NCBI GenBank assembly: GCA_050084985.1 | Contig: JBITNC010000001.1 | Span: forward strand, 192,820,001-192,884,000 | Length of the DNA: 64,000 nucleotides | Source: Nageia nagi | Lineage: Eukaryota > Pinophyta | Reading direction: 5' to 3' | In this document: positions 23,694-36,915 of the stretch, piece by piece | Layout: every line of letters begins with the position of its first letter | Position numbering within the stretch: position 1 is the stretch's first letter | The notes under the pieces: generated by a model | Seen by the model: only the letters and a program-made list of their open reading frames with translations | Databases searched by the model: none | What the model was told of the DNA's origin: nothing | Made by a program: the position numbers and the translations under genes

Positions 23694-26640
23694 TTAATAT
23701 TGAACTATAATGGCTATTCTAGAAGGTTGTGATGAAACTTGGATATTGACTAGTTGTGTGTGTTGTTGTGCTCTTATGTATTTAGGGGGAGGTGCTCTCT
23801 CACCTCCCCTCCATATACGAGTGGCAACATGAATTGGCTCAATGCCCATCATACCAACAAACTTAGTGGGTAAGGGATCATCATGTGTTACTTGCCTTGA
23901 TGTGGAGGCCATGGTACTCACTTGGTTTACATTAGGACTATGCCCTGGTAAAGGATTTTGATATACCCCCAAATCCCTATTGGGTTAAGCTTGGGATGCT
24001 CCTATGGATATGTGACCATCATAAATTAAACTTTGAATTGTGGCCCTTAAGTGTTGACACTTTTTGGTTGCTTTTTCTTATTTTAAATGTAAGGAACAAA
24101 ACTCATCATCCCTATACCATTGTGGCCTTGCACCATTAGTGTCCTCTTACTTATCTCAGGAAGCGTAACTAGTCTAGCATCAAGAAGCTTCTTAAGTATA
24201 TCCTCAATAGGCTCTGCTAATGGTGTTTAATTCCTTTGTTGTTGTTGTGGTTTCCTTAGTGGTCTAGGAGGTCTTGGTTGATTATTAACATGATTACCTT
24301 TATTATATTTCCCTTGATCTTATTGTTGGTATTGGTTTCTTGGTTGGTTATTCCTTTTCCTAGGAGGTGCTAGTTGTAGAATAGGTTATGCTTGATTAAC
24401 CGCATAGTGACTTGGTTTGCTTTTGGCCTAGGTTAAGTTTGGTTGGGATTTCCACCATTGTTGCAATTCATTTGATTATTATTATTATCTTTTTTCCTAA
24501 GTTTTATTTCACCCTCTTGAATTTTTACTTATTAAATGATCTTTGCTAGAGCTAAGGCATATTCAAAGGTAAGGTTCTTTTGAATCTGTAGGATAGAAGA
24601 AATGTACTTGTTACAACTCCTAGAGAATAACTTGACCAACTTTTCTTGAGAAAAACTATAGGCCATATTGATCACAATCAATCTCCAATGACATACATAA
24701 TCTGATATTGACTCATCATCAAATTAGGATAGCTTACTCAAATTTGTGATGGAGGATCTCTTCTTTATGTTTATCTCAAAATGATCCAAAAATTGATTAA
24801 CCAATTACTCAAAAGAGAAGATACTATGTCAAGGAAAATTTTTATACCAATCCAAGGCTTGACCTACCAAAGTCAAAGGAAATATTCTTAACATAATAAC
24901 ATCATCATTAGTTATGATGTAACAAGAGTACTTTAATTGCCTTAAATGTTCTTTAGGATCCTTCTTTCACTTGAATTTATCCATTTTGGGAACCTCAAAC
25001 TTGTAAGGGAAATCCTTGATGGATATGGATAGATGGATTGGTTCATTGCAAATAGATCCATTAGATAGCTTGAACTTGCCTTGATCATTAAGCCTTTGCT
25101 CCATTTCTTGCAACTTCTTAAGAATCTCATCATGAGGAATGGATGGAGGAAAGGACCAAAAAACTTGATAACTTGGACCTTGATAAGAATTGGTTGCTTA
25201 AGGTTACCCTTGAAGTTGATACAATTTTTGTGTTGGGGAAATATTCACTTGTTATGTATGGTGGGGTTGAGATACAAACCCTTGAGCCATTTGGCTATGG
25301 AAACCTTAAGGAGGAAATTGAGTTTTTCCAAGAGATGGATCTTGAACATGTTGAAAAGATCAAAAATATTTTTGGGTAGGGGTAGTCCCCCATGGTTTAG
25401 AACCAACATATATTTGTGTTTGATTAGGATTTTGAGAATGAGCATATGTGGGTATAACAACTTAAGAAGAAGAAGGAGGAGCTTGAGACAAAACATTAAT
25501 GTACACCCTAGGATGAGGAACTTTGGGTGGCACATATGATAGAATTATTTCTTAAGGATTACGGTTTATCATGTTGCTAGGTGCTATAGGATCTTGTTGA
25601 TATGATAGATAATGTGGATCAATGCTAGTAACTTGGGGAGGAGTTGCAATCCTCAGTACTTGTGGGTTGATATTTACCTCTTGCTCTTGATGGGTGTCAA
25701 CTAAGTATGGAAATCTCTTGGATTTTTTAAGCCTATACCTTCTTCAAACATTTGGGATATATCCTCATCATCATGATGGGGAGCACTTGATGGTCTCAAA
25801 GTGAGGATTTTGATTTATGGGTGAGAGGATTGGACCAAAGGGTCCACTTGAGAAATCAATGGAGCTTGAGGCAAGATTGATAACACTTGTTGAACTTTTC
25901 TTAGAGGTAAGGGAGGAGGAATAAAATAAGATCACTCTCTTCCTTCTAACTCATCATTATGGGCACTCATTATACACAATATGGTAGTGGGAGACTCAAG
26001 AGGATCATGTGGTGGAGGATAAATGGAGGAAGATGGCATGTTAGAAGGTGGAGGATTGCCATAGGTAAGATCATAGTGATAAATGATATTATAAGGATCA
26101 AGAAGGACTGATGTGTTTATCTTATGGAGTGTAGTTACCATAGTGGAAATGTGGGGTAAGAAAGGAGGCAAAGGTTGTGATACCTTTGTTTCTTCTTCTA
26201 GGGGAGGTGGTGGATTGATCAAAGGTTGACTCTCTATGTTAGCAACATGGGGTGATGAAGGCCTAGGACCAAAGGTTATCTAGCCTTAAATTGGAAAAAG
26301 AGGTCTTAGATATGAAAATCACTCAATAAGAGTTGTTCCTAAGATGGAGGGTCATCATGGATGGCTTTGACATGATGTGGAGAACTAACATCACCATACA
26401 AGGGATTCCTACATATACTTGCTTGTAAGTCCTTGTAGAATTATGGATTCTCTTGATGGGATAGGATGGGAGTATCCCTAGGTGGAAAGGATGGGATATA
26501 GGGTGGTTGAGAGACATGAGGTGAAAGTGGTTGGTACACATGGGGTGAAGGTGGTTGAGATGGAGGGTTGTATTATGAAGATCTAGTTTATCTAGCCCTA
26601 AATTATTCTCTAGTCTCTATTGAACTATGGGACTTACTTT
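23694..26640 (-). pseudogene. Element D: gag
   Basis: Gag polyprotein, broken by stops. The N-terminal part (25250-26640) is rich in Pro, Gln and Ser (for example PPPPLEEETKVSQPLPP). A gag core follows around 24550-25133: a KFEVPKMDKF-like segment, then RIFPLTLVGQALDWYKNFP, the hallmark 'sL.g.A..Wy..l' of plant gag. A zinc-knuckle-like cysteine/histidine segment lies near 24030-24110 (CSLHLK...KKCQHLRATIQ). The C-terminus (23694-23972) runs to protease. Order and strand agree with protease and RT downstream. Confidence 0.8.
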
Positions 26641-28034
26641 TCATACCATGAACACAAATGAGTACTTAACCAAATAATATTGCATTAAATAAATTATCCC
26701 AATTGTGCCAACCAATAGAAAGTAAATAAACACAAAGCCTAAGATTTTTGTTATGATCTTATTTAATGGATTCAAAACTAAAACACACAAACCTAGGATG
26801 ATTTTTTTTTCAAGATAGCAAGTGTGAAAGATAGAAATGTTGATTATCTTGTTTAGTTTTTTCTTGTTATATTAGGATAATTATTTTGTTAATGAGATTG
26901 ATTCTTAAGATTATTTGACCTCTTGATTAGTTTTCCTAGATGAACCTAGTCAAGCTTTTTTGGGTGAGGCTCGATCTCTAAGGGTGTGAATCATTTAATG
27001 GCTCAAGTCAGGTTGTCCACTCTGATCATGACCTCTAGATTAGGATACACCATGGTGATGAAATCCACATGCCTTGGCTCAATAGTAGGCTTGCATGAAA
27101 TTAAATGCAAATACAAAAGCAAATATAAGATGTAACTAAATATGTAAAAAAATGCAATTAATCCCTTCAATATTTGCCTTATTCTTTCAAAATAAAGAGC
27201 AAAATGATTTCAAAAATGAAACACTCCCACCCAAGGATGATTTCAATTTCACTAATGCAAGAAATAAAGTAAAATAAAAATTTCCTTTTTGATTTCTTTT
27301 CTATTCACTAGCAAAACAAAGCAAAAATAAGAAAAATAACAACCCTAGTATGCACACAACACACAAATCCTAGTCTAAAGAATAATAAAAAAAGGGATAC
27401 AATCCTATAAGGCTCATGATATGAGATCCCATCAACTATAATACTTGTAATACAAACTCTAATCCTAGCTGATGCAATGTAGATCGACTAGTAGTACCAA
27501 CCAGTAGGCTGATCAAACAATCGATCATAATGGTACCTAAAGATTTTTAAAATCTAAGTCTAGAAGGTGTGAAATGAAATATTAAGTGTACAACCTAGAA
27601 ATTTAAATGCTATAAGTGGAATGATGCCACCTAATTACAAGTCCAAATAGCTATGACACTTGCTAAAAATGAACTAAACTAGCTCAAAACCTAAAATAAC
27701 CCTAACCAGTGTAGACTAGATCGATTGAGAAAGAGAAGTGAAGAGGATCAGCTAACAGTTTAAATGTTTAATCCCTAACCAATGTGCTAAATATTGGCTA
27801 GACTTTATTAACCAATCTATAAGAAATAGAAAGCTATTTTGCTAACTTTGATACCTCAAGATTTTTAGGGTTTTTTCTTGAATTTATCAAGAATATTCTT
27901 TGAAAAAATTAAACTAGTTCAGTATGTAGAGGTACCCAAAAATATGAAAATAAAGGGTTAAAGGAAAAAAAATAAAAACAAGGAGAAAAGGATAGAAAAA
28001 TCCTCTATGATTATAAATTTTGGACCAAGGGAAG
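26641..28034 (-). other. Element D: untranslated leader, no gene seen
   Basis: AT-rich sequence with short A-runs and no recognisable coding content. By position it is the 5' untranslated leader of element D, between the primer-binding-like site (28036-28053) and gag. Confidence 0.45.
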
Positions 28035-28035
28035 T

Positions 28036-28053
28036 CCCACCATGATCGCTAAT
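28036..28053 (-). other. Primer-binding-site-like sequence of element D
   Basis: On the minus strand, AATTAGCGATCATGGTGGGA directly follows a CA dinucleotide ending GGGAGATTACA. The sequence resembles a decayed TGGCGA...GGTGGGG site of Tat-like elements, but no tRNA can be assigned by eye. Confidence 0.4.
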
Positions 28054-28054
28054 T

Positions 28055-29087
28055 TGTAATCTCCCAAAAAGGGGTAGCTAAGGAGATCCCATACCTGGGG
28101 CCTCTCCCTTTTGGAACACCTATGCTACAATATCTAGAATATTTCTTGGAACATGATTAGATAATTATGCTAAAATGAAATAGAGTTAATGTTTAAGTAT
28201 TTACCATTTTTTCCAATACCCAAGAATCCAAATAACCTACAAAATAAGAGACAAAAGGAGATTTCTAGGTTCTACATCCTTGAGACCCTAGCATTGAGCA
28301 AAAGTAGTTAGACAGCTAGTAAACCTCCAAAATTTGAATCAACAAGGTAATAGAAAATAGTATGATGCCTAAAATTCAAGATAACATGAGCTTGAAATGA
28401 TCTAGCTAGATACAAAGACAAAACAACCTATTATAGCCTAAGTCTATAAAAGACTAGCCTAGAAAAACTAATATGCAACCATGCACTAATGTATTTAGTA
28501 ATAAACCCAAAAGGATATATGATCAAGTACTCTTGAACATGCTCTCAAACCTATAAAAATACTATGATAGAGATTAATACCATAAAATCTAAATCCATAA
28601 GAGTTATCCCAATATTCCCTTGCAATGTGAAGATAAGAATTACCTTTTTATGCCTTGGAATGATGGAAGTACTTCAAAGTGGAAGGGATGTAGCTAAAAA
28701 GTTCTAGTACACATTCTAGAGTGTGGAGAAAAATAGGAGCTCACAAATATCCATTGGGTTAAGTGAGTGATTAGGTGAGAAAACTACTTTTAAATTGACT
28801 TTTATAAGCAACAACTAGCTGGTGGGCCGGTTATGGTTTTCACCTAAGCAATAGATCGGTCCCCTAACCGATGGGCTATTCAGGGTTCAGGTTGACCAAG
28901 TAGTAAAAAAATACCAAGTTACCAAAATTGACTATACAAACACTTTTGAAATAGAATAAAAGGATGATATGACCATGATAAGATGCAAGATGGACTAAAT
29001 CATCATGAATTGCCCAAGCTAGATGAATGAATGATTTTAACATGTCTACAAATTTTAATTGGAAACTATCCTTAAAAAATATTTTTA
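28055..29087 (-). repeat. Presumed 5' LTR of element D, outer end undefined
   Basis: The inner border is suggested by TGTAATCTCCC on the + strand, the reverse complement of an LTR ending in CA, beside the primer-site-like motif. No second copy exists in the window to fix the outer border. No ORF is present. Confidence 0.4.
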
Positions 29088-29397
29088 GTTGTGTAATTTT
29101 TGCATTATATTGGGAATAATAGTGGAGAAGATCACCTCATATATATAATAAAATAAAATATAATTTATCTTAGGAATATCACCTTATATATCTAAGAAAA
29201 AAATAGATTGTATATCAAGGTGTGTAATACACATATTCTCTGGTTGTGTAAGTTTTACATTATATTGGGAATAATAGTGGAGAATATCACCTCGTATATA
29301 TAAGAAAATAAAATATATTTTATCTTAGGAATATCACCTTATATATCTAAGAAAAAAATAGATTGTATATCGAGGTGTGTAATACACATATTCTCTA
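29088..29397. repeat. Tandem duplication of a 155-bp unit
   Basis: Units 29088-29242 and 29243-29397 begin GTTGTGTAA and end ACACATATTCTCT. They differ at only about ten positions by eye. Each unit contains two versions of a shorter motif (AATATCACCT..TATAT.TAAG). The similarity is higher than between most repeats nearby, so this is a relatively recent duplication. Confidence 0.9.
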
Positions 29398-29539
29398 GTT
29401 AGTGCCCTCAAATATTGGTTAGGAGTATGCAAAAATAGGGGTTCTTTTAGTAATTGTAGGGTGTATAAATAAATCTTGATTTTCATTTCTATACCACATT
29501 AGGAGGGACCCAATAGAAGATAATAACAAAAAGGAATCA

Positions 29540-30110
29540 ACAAAGAAGTATTATTTATGAGAAGCTCCCTAGGTGAATCAAGCAGTTATGAAAAATAGAT
29601 TTTTTTTATTTGATGAAAAAAACCTTCAAGGCTAGTTGATAAAAACATAATATTTTTTTGACTTCTACCAAGACTCCTATAGTAAAAAGATCTACATATT
29701 GGTAGTTTACTTGGACTATGAAGTGAACCAATGGTACCAATAGTTAGAAAAGATATATTTAATGTTATATTTGATATAATTTAAAAACTAAGTTCTTATG
29801 CATTTTGAACCTAGTGAATTGGAAGTCTTCATTGGTTCCTTGAAAAAATTATGCTAAATTGATATTATTATTTAACATATATCTACATCTAAGAAGTTAT
29901 CCACTAGGACCATAAATATTCATGATAGTTTATTCAAAAGTTGCTTCATTTCTAGTTTATGATAAGATATAAAATTTATGGCACAAATGTTCATCCTAGG
30001 CACTTGGATGATAGTTATGGTTTTTGGCCAAGTATTACTTGCTTGCTTTCCCCAACAAGCTAATTTTATCAAACAAGTTTTTTTTTGTTAAAGTAATACC
30101 TACAAGTAAT
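29540..30110 (+). pseudogene. gag fragment of a plus-strand Ty3/gypsy element (element E)
   Basis: Decayed gag core in + orientation. Pieces include LDYEVNQWYQ, HFEPSELEVFIGSLKKL, KKLSTRTINIHDSLFKSCFI and an AKYYLLAF-like end. They follow the order of the common plant gag pattern (W-rich start, 'F.PSE.ED..g.L..L', 'fe.Ls.R...l....l...Fi.GL'). The last part is duplicated locally: the CTTTCCCCAACAAG stretch near 30045 recurs near 30133. No protease or RT follows on this strand, so it is a truncated fragment. Confidence 0.65.
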
Positions 30111-30359
30111 TTGGTTTTCAATTATTACTTGTTGTTTTCCCCAACAAGTTGATTTTCATAAAGATTTTAATTTTATCAAATACATGGGAGAAAAGGGCAT
30201 AAATGATGTGGGTGCAAAACAAGAAGGATATAGATGTTGTAAAATTGCTAAAAAATATAAATAAAATGAAAAATAATATGAACTTTACATGTACCTCATT
30301 AAGATGCATCATGAATAAACTAGGCACAAAGGTGATCTTTTAAGCATAAAAGGTTTGAG

Positions 30360-30965
30360 ATGTTTAAAGATGAAGGTATTTTGTTCTTCTTTACCATCCA
30401 TGGTGGAATTTCTATAAGCGCTTATATTTTTAAGGCCAAATGGTATCACTATCCAACAAAAATTGCCCCATGGATTGGTAAAGGTTGTCTTGTGCTAAGC
30501 TACCAGATTGATGAAAGTTTGGATGCAACTAGAAACATTATTCATAAAAGACAATGTATCATATCTAGCTATGCTATCTATAATCATGTCAATGGTAGGC
30601 AATGTAAAATCATCTTTTGGATATGCATTGTTGATATCCTTGGAATTAATAAAAGTCTCTACCTCCCCATTAGGTTATGTAGCAAGAACAATGTTAGATA
30701 TTCATTCTGAATAATCAATGGGTTTTATAAAACCAACATTCAAGTATTTCTCTATTCCTTTATTCACCAACAAAGTCTTAGATAGATGCATTTTTCTAAT
30801 TTTTTGTTTTATTGGTTTCACTTCTCTCTTGAGTGGTAAACTATGCATGAAAAGTGTAAGATATAAGTAGGGCATATTAGAATAATATCAAGCAAAACTA
30901 TTACTACATTTAAGAAATATTTATGTATATCTTTCTTGTTATTCCTTGTTAAAAGTTCCTCCAAT
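30360..30965 (-). pseudogene. Element E2: reverse transcriptase, N-terminal half
   Basis: RT of a third Ty3/gypsy copy, minus strand. Read in order: LEREVKPIKQKIRKMH, VGFIKPIDYSE, AYPKDDFTLPTIDMIIDS, then HKTTFTNPWGNFCWIV and PFGLKN. This covers the fingers and the start of the palm. The YxDD box and everything downstream are missing at the left border. Frameshifts and stops are present. Gag and protease of what appears to be the same copy lie at 33560-35480, separated by inserted sequence. Confidence 0.82.
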
Positions 30966-31262
30966 TTTAATTAGTTTCATTAATTGAACACAGTTCCAAT
31001 ATTGATATCAACTATTTCTTTAATTGGAAATGTCAACTCTCCCTTTTGCAGTAAAGAGGGGAGTTCTTCCAATCATGGGACATTAGAAATCTCCTCCTCA
31101 TCTTCAGTTGGCTATGTAAAATACTTCACTAAAACTCTACTCTAGCCCAAAATATCTATGTTGGCCAAGAATATAACTTGGATTCCTTTTGTTGTTAGAT
31201 TTAGGCAACTTAGAATGTGCCCCTATGTACTCAAGAAGTGCATTATCAATAGCAAAGAAATC
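30966..31262 (-). other. Protease-to-RT linker remnant of E2
   Basis: Short acidic coding remnants upstream of the E2 reverse transcriptase. No domain is recognised. Confidence 0.35.
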
Positions 31263-31267
31263 AAATT

Positions 31268-31459
31268 ATTGAAAATAATTGATTGTACATAAAATATTAT
31301 TGTATTACTACATATAAATAGGGATATACATGTACAAATATAGCATAACAACTTGTCCATGTTGTTATAACAAATACAATAACTAAAGCTCAAGTATATT
31401 ACATAACCACACTAAACAAAAAACTAACAATAATATCTTTGAAACTAATTTCTCTAACA
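31268..31459 (-). repeat. Short copia-like LTR interrupting E2
   Basis: On the minus strand it starts TGTTAGAGAAATTAG at 31459. It is preceded by the purine-rich AATGGGGGA (31460-31470), like a polypurine tract, so this would be a 3' LTR. A TATTTATA-like box lies inside. The other end is not sharply defined. The partner LTR was not found. Confidence 0.5.
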
Positions 31460-33555
31460 TCCCCCATTGATGTTTAATCTTTATATATTTTTCATTACAT
31501 CAATATCATTATTTATCAATTGGTAAGGGGATCATTGATCTTCAAAGTTCATGTGGCAATATCTAGGCAATTGTCATCCTTCATTCTTTTGACTTGGAAA
31601 TTTACCACTCTTTAATTCTTCATGTGGTACTAACTTAGACATCTATAATCACATCATGTGTGGTACTTTATAGGAATCTACCATCATATCCAATCAACAA
31701 CATCCATCAAAACCATTACTACAAGCTTTTAGCAACCTGCAAAATTTCACCATACATGTTTCTAGCAACTTACACTTCATGTGTGAATATGGAAAACACA
31801 TCCATTCACATTGATTAAAAAAAATTTGAGCTTACTTTTTTCTTCATGAGTATCCTTATGGTAATCTCCTCATCTTACTGGATTGCATGGATCACCAATC
31901 ACTGCAACCATCAAGTGTAGTAGAGAAAATTACTGCATGTACGATTCACTCCATCGATTGTAAGTAATGCGTCATTTTCATTTGTGAATAAAATTTTCAA
32001 GCCAAATGAATGTCACTTGATCTTCCATTTAGTAGTGTCATAATGTTTGAACCTTTTGTCAAACCACCACAAGCTCTCAAGGTTGCCTTAAGATTGGATT
32101 GGAGCCTACAGGTTGCCTCTCCTTTCATACTAGGTCAAAGCCTTTGGGTTACCTTTTTCTCTTTGATCAATCATTCTAACATCCATTACAACATCACAAT
32201 TTCTCCACTTTTTTGAACCAAACGTTCTAAAAATAGACCTCATCACTCCAAAATATAATAATCATAACAATTTAATAAACACCATTTTTTTAATAGTAAA
32301 TAAAAATTTGTTATTTAAATTGACTTATATAAAACTAATACTAATTTAAAAATAAAAAATAAATGCTTAATAAAGAATAAATCTCAAATATCTAACCCTA
32401 TTCAAACCAATAATATTTAAATCCTAATAAACAAACAAACATCGTATAGTGGGTGGATCTATAACTAAATGTGACCATTGACTATAACCACTCCAATTCC
32501 ATATGGCACATCATCTCCATCTCAAAGCTTTAGATTGTCATCATAGTGCATATGTCTTTGTCTGCCAACAACATGGACAACCAAATGCAATTATGTTTGG
32601 ATGGAAAGTTTTAGCTCTCAAGTGATGGATGACCATCAAATATCATTTCCTAATAGACTCCATGTGAATGTATACCATAATGCTAAATATGAGTAATGTC
32701 CTTCATGATGCATCATCTAACACATAATCTCCCAACTACTTTGCATCTTTCATTTTAATAGACTTCACTTTCAAACAATATTAAGATTTGTAAAAATCAT
32801 TCACAGTGGACGTTCACCTCTCTATGTAATCTTGAAATCCTTCACACTACATGTCATCTTCCTCTCATGAGCTAATAGTACATTGATTCTTCAAAAATCA
32901 TTACCATAGACTTTGGAGGTCACCATTTAAGCTCACATCATGTTTTAGTTGAGTTGTTCATGTGTTCACCTTGTTGCAACCTGTGTCTCGTGTTCCATTC
33001 CCATTACAAGACATACATGTTATGTAATGGCCTATTATTGATGTTCGTCCCATAGATCCAACTTTCATTGACCATGATTCTTAAAACAAGTTCTTCATGC
33101 CAAAGTTTTATCCATAAATCTTCATCAATATCATCATCCAATTCAATCAAATTAACTTGTGGAATAAATTGTATGCTACTTGAAGGTTTTGCTACTAAAT
33201 GAGTAAATCCCAAGCCTTTTTTATCTATCTAAGTGCCCAAATTTGTTGTAAAAGAAGGCATACCTCATTCATTTTTGCATAGGCCTCCCTCCATAAATGC
33301 ATTTCTCTTTCATGTATTTTTATATGGAGAATGAAATGACTCAGTACGAAGATTACCCAATTCTATAGGTGCATCTCTTGGTAACTATAATCTAGATCTT
33401 ATGTTAAAATAGTGGTATAATAGGAACCATTAAATTAGTTATTACACCCATGATGTGTGCTCCCTTCTAGATAGCACACACATCATTCATAGTGTACAAT
33501 CTTTGATCATCCAAGATCCTTAACAGACGTCATGAGATCCAATTCTAAATACTAT
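31460..33555. other. No gene recognised; probable inserted or degraded repeat
   Basis: AT-rich sequence with only short chance-length frames. It lies between the copia-like LTR and the E2 protease, so it is probably the non-coding remainder of that insertion plus lost E2 sequence. A frame of 69 codons (33004-33213, minus) with an acidic stretch NLIELDDDIDEDLWIKLW could be a protease-linker remnant, but this is not secure. Confidence 0.35.
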
Positions 33556-33559
33556 ATGT

Positions 33560-34290
33560 GCCAAACTCAATCTCCATAATTTTGATCTCCTTGTCTGATT
33601 CAACCAAAGCTAACTATTTTTCTTCTTCTAGAACTCCAAATAGGTTAATGTGCAGAATATCCACTCCATCAAGCTCTAAGTTTGCTAGATTGCATAATGC
33701 ATATGGATCAGGATCTGTTGGTGTTATGTGGACCTTTCCATGATACTCAAACTTGAGATAATCATAAAGGGCACTGGAAGGGACTGCCTTCCTTTCTTAA
33801 TCCAAGGTATCCTTAAGAGAAGTTATAAGTGAGCTTCCCATTCATGATATGGAAATAAGAATGTATTGCTTTTGGACCAAGTTGTACTGGTAATGAAATA
33901 ATGATAAGGGCTCTCTTTATCAAAACCTCTAATGTGAAGAGTAGGATTATATATGGGAAGAATAATGATACCTTTACCCTCTAGATCTTGTAAGAATTTA
34001 AATGAGAAAATGTTCACTCATAATACTAGATCTACCATGGATATTTTGACTTCCTGATCATCAATATAAGGTCTAATGAAAAGAGTCAAATACTCATCAA
34101 TTATTACCTTCTTAGGTAATTCCTTATTATCAAAAGTAATTAAATTACAAACCTTATTAGAGTATGTTTTATCAAAAAATGTGGTATAAAAAATAACACT
34201 AGGGACTTTCTCATTTTTGAAGAAATCATACAATATATCCCTATATGGTTTGAAAATTTGGATAAGTTCAAACAAACTAATTTTGTTCTA
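33560..34290 (-). pseudogene. Element E2: protease region
   Basis: Decayed retropepsin region. The piece 34018-34275 reads NLITFDNKELPKK and YLTLFIRPYIDDQEVKISMVD. This matches the 'iTF.d.dLP...h..aLyi.v...d..i..vLvD' pattern; the catalytic DTG reads as a degraded MVD. It continues with YNPTLHIRGFD (compare 'VRAFD') and a tail near 33830. The strand and order fit E2 gag upstream and RT downstream. Confidence 0.6.
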
Positions 34291-34439
34291 AGTATTCTTT
34301 AATTGTTCTAGCATGTTATATGACCTTGGATCTTGTGGGATACTTACTTGTTCATCTATGACTAGATTGTGAATTGCCTTTAGATGGACTCTTCTAATGG
34401 CTACACATATGTCTTCCTCCACAAAAATAATGTTGGCAA

Positions 34440-35480
34440 CTTGATATGTATGAGTTTCGATTGGTTGTGTCTCATTCACCTCATATTTTCCTTGAGCAAT
34501 CAGATCTAGGATGGAAGCTTCTAATGGTTTGCATCAATTTGGTGTGTGGCATCTCTTTTGATGATAAGAACAATATTGATCTTGATTTTCAATATCCATG
34601 TTATCATAGTGAGCTCTTATATCTAGTGGTTTCAACAACCCTTTTTTTATCAGGTCTTGAAGGATGGCCCTTGGTGGAATGGGGAAGGTGAATTTTTCCT
34701 CCCTTTGAGTGGTTGATCTTTTCAATGTATGTGCTTCAGCCATATTGATAATTGTCTATTCCTTTTTATCATATGGCTTTCATGACTCTTTGTTGTAGGT
34801 TGCAAATCCATAAATTAATGTACCAAGCTCAAGCAAGAATTTTCTTTAGCTAAAAATTTCTTAGTCATTATTCCAAAATCCATATCTACATAATCTATTA
34901 CATATTGATTTAGAACTAGAAGAATGGAATATGCAAAAATACCATTTATTTCATCTTTAGGTAATTTACTTTTAGTGTACTCCCATACCTTTTTGAAATG
35001 AGGGATGTACTTCTCCACAAGTTCATTTGGCCCTTAGCATAGTGAGCATAGATTTGTAACTTTTACTTTTTGATATTATGTTTGTATTGGTCCATAAAAT
35101 CTTTTACAAGCTCTTTGAAATAATCAATGGATCTAAGTAGCAAGTTGTAAAACCATTGGTTGGCATCTCTCTTGAGACTCTTTAGAAAGAATTTGGCCAT
35201 CAACTTTTCTTCATCTCATAATGTCAACAAGCAATCCTTCTCAAAGCTAATGAGATGTTGTTTTGGATCTTTTTCTCCATTGAACAACTCAAACTTGGGG
35301 ATCTTGAGATCAAGTGGTAGGACAAAGTTGAGGATTTCCTCTTATAATGGGGAAGTGAACATGCCATCATAGTCTTCATGTTTCTATTATGTTTATTTTT
35401 TTATTACAGATCTTTGTTTCTTATGTCCATATTAGTTGTTGAGAACTGAGTTGGTGCTTGAGTTGCACTTGTGGAGGTTT
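34440..35480 (-). pseudogene. Element E2: gag
   Basis: Gag remnant. From its N-terminal side it shows a KFELFNGEKDPK-like segment (about 35290), then FFLKSLKRDANQWFYNL (near 35170), the 'f..sL.g.A..Wy..l' landmark, and a KDFMDQYKHN segment. A possible knuckle, YCSYHQKRCHTPN (about 34540-34580), is followed by LDLIAQGKYEVN. This is the compact CxxH...H-type end common in Tat-like gags. Multiple stops are present. Confidence 0.7.
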
Positions 35481-36724
35481 GTGGTGCTCCTTGTTTGCAA
35501 CTAAGGAAAGATTCCATGAATGATTTGATTTATCCCATGAACTCTGGAGCATCAAGGAGATATCTTACTATGGAAGTAGCATCCATATTTTATGTCATTT
35601 GGACATGTATGTTGTGCTATCAAACACTGAAGATTATTAATGTTGTCCATTACATTGCAAATTTATGCAAGATTTTTGTTCATGAGGATACAATCCTTCG
35701 ATCAATCATGTTTACTATAAGGTAGTTGCAAAATAATGAATTACGATGAAGAAATACGCTATTAAACTACTTAATACAAAGTGTGGTATCATGAAGACAA
35801 TTGAAGAAGATTATGGGTAACCTTTCAAACTGGATTAGATGTCTTCTTGTTGGATCTGGTACCTTAGTCTTTTATTGAGTCTCCGCCAAGATATAAAGCT
35901 CTAATGGTGGAAGTAGCACAATGCACATGCTATGAATACAACATCCTACTGCATGGGCATCATCCATTCTGAAGAAAATGCAAACAAAGTCATCTAATAT
36001 TGTGTTAAGGCAAATCGTAGATAATAGATTCTTAGATAAATGGTATCAAGAGACACCATAGTTATTCATAATATGGATCAATCATGATTGACCTATTTGA
36101 TAATTGATTATTCAATAAGGAATGTTATTCTTGTATTCTTATTTTGTAGCTAAAAATCCTTGATGCTTGTGCTTCTTGAGATCTACATGTATTACATAGT
36201 TTATAGTGTTTTTCTTGATATTAACACCAATCACATTGTTTATGATACCTTTATTGATATTTGCATCAATTTTACAACATATCTCTTTTGTTAACTAAAA
36301 TATGATTTTATATTAAATAGAAACCATATTTAGGTAGCTACATATGTCTTGGTAGGGCTCACTATCCCTCAAACAATGTAAGTGATTAGATATATAAAGA
36401 AGCACAAGATACAATTTTTAGACTTGATAAGTACTCATAAGTTCATTATCATAAGTTCATTAATCCTTTGATGAGTAAGAAAAATATTTTTTATATAGAT
36501 ATAATAATTACTAAGTGATAGTAACCAATGGACGAGGTGGGAAATAACTTAAGAAGGAAAATATATCAATGTTCACTTGAATATAAATGATTATATATGT
36601 AGTCTATGAATTTTGCAAAATATAAATATATACAATAAATAAAAAGATCTACAATATAAGAAGAATATATATGTACACTATATCAAATACAACAAATATA
36701 CATGAACACATGAACCTGATATGA
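35481..36724. other. No gene; possible tRNA-iMet primer site at 36047-36060
   Basis: No coding region was recognised. TGGTATCAAGAGACACC near 36045 resembles the TGGTATCAGAGC primer site used by copia elements and chromoviruses. It could belong to the plus-strand RT fragment at 37740, but no LTR could be delimited. Confidence 0.3.
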
Positions 36725-36915
36725 AGTGTATGTACAATCCTTAAAAGTAAATAGCGATGAATCTCCAGAGGATTGGGATCGAATTCATGGTGAGTTCGTA
36801 ATGAATCTTCGTGTACATGAATCAACAGCTCAACCGTTGAAATTTGGAACCCTCGATCTAGAAGACGTACGTCGTTAGTAGCATGGAATCAGTAGAATTA
36901 TAATGTGCGCCAAAG
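36725..36915. other. CpG-rich patch with a GACGTACGTC palindrome
   Basis: About nine or ten CpG dinucleotides occur in about 190 bp, against almost none in the neighbouring kilobases. A perfect 10-bp palindrome GACGTACGTC lies at 36864-36873. No ORF is present. It may be a regulatory part of a younger LTR or a recent unrelated insertion. Confidence 0.6.

Noticed and set aside
25081-25539. Open frame of 152 codons on the + strand
   Set aside because: It is antisense to element D gag; the minus strand explains the sequence far better.
36045-36062. TGGTATCAAGAG as a firm tRNA-iMet primer site with a new LTR element
   Set aside because: No LTR border or gag could be found around it, so it is kept only as a weak note.
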